A DNA stretch of 64,000 nucleotides from a virus. The position numbers and the translations under genes were made by a program. The stretch lies in IMG/VR virus record IMGVR_UViG_3300025010_000055, positions 1-64,000 of that record; one strand, given 5' to 3'. Positions 63,991-64,000 of the stretch are shown piece by piece (the first letter of the stretch is position 1; each line of letters begins with the position of its first letter). Below the pieces are notes generated by a model. The model made no database searches and had not been told where the DNA came from. It saw only the letters and a list, made by a program, of their open reading frames with translations.

Positions 63991-64000
63991 TAATTATATA

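Noticed and set aside
1-64000. tRNA or rRNA genes
   Set aside because: No cloverleaf with a T-loop GTTCGA-type core or ribosomal RNA stretch was seen while reading; a tRNA scan would be needed to exclude a divergent one.

Overview
The window is a temperate tailed-phage genome from a low-to-moderate-GC Bacillota host. The evidence is AGGAGG-type ribosome sites, many TTG/GTG starts and Firmicutes-type phage families; a Negativicutes or Clostridia host is possible, but the sequence alone does not decide it. No host gene and no phage-host junction is visible. Structural genes lie left of the integrase and replication genes right of it, so the window reads like a circularly permuted free phage or an episomal phage-plasmid opened just before the small terminase gene.

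Layout. 0-20 kb: HK97-type packaging, head and tail genes in canonical order (terminase, portal, protease, capsid, connector and tail completion proteins, tail tube, -1-frameshifted tail chaperone, tape measure, 1,454-residue GLUG-repeat tail protein). An opposite-strand moron and a broken tyrosine recombinase carrying a 407-bp transposon-like element interrupt this block. 20-21.8 kb: lysis genes (coiled-coil/TM protein, holin candidate, amidase). 21.8-27.25 kb: one operon encoding a small ribbon-helix-helix protein, a type IV-B-like CRISPR-Cas effector set (Csf1, a Cas11-like subunit, Csf2/Cas7, Csf3/Cas5), a Cas6-like protein, a CysH-like PP-loop enzyme and a membrane transporter. No CRISPR array is visible anywhere. 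27.3-36.6 kb: an accessory block of mostly unknown small genes, with consensus promoters and hairpins between genes, a DHH/DHHA1-like protein, a nucleotidyltransferase-like protein and a DUF2325-like protein. 36.6-42.6 kb: small regulators and a plasmid-like module (FtsK-type ATPase, replication-relaxation protein, pilin-like membrane protein), then the second copy of the 407-bp element in opposite orientation. 42.6-46.4 kb: lysogeny switch (XRE regulators, integrase with candidate attP, CI-like S24 repressor, Cro-like protein, divergent promoters). 46.4-64 kb: early genes (BRO-type antirepressor, SMC-like ATPase, Gp157, ERF annealing protein, SSB, HNH endonuclease, SF2 helicase, PcfK/PcfJ-like proteins, DUF3102 protein, VRR-NUC nuclease, frame-split DNA methyltransferase, PrimPol-DUF927 replicase).

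How it fits together. The early module replicates and recombines the DNA, the CI/Cro/antirepressor cluster sets the lysis-lysogeny choice, and the late module packages and exports the genome. The IV-B operon sits directly behind the lysis genes, where phages often carry cargo, and has its own promoter and flanking terminators. The most noteworthy items are the phage-borne IV-B set with a Cas6-like gene and no array, the pair of identical inverted 407-bp elements, and the methyltransferase split at a T9 tract.
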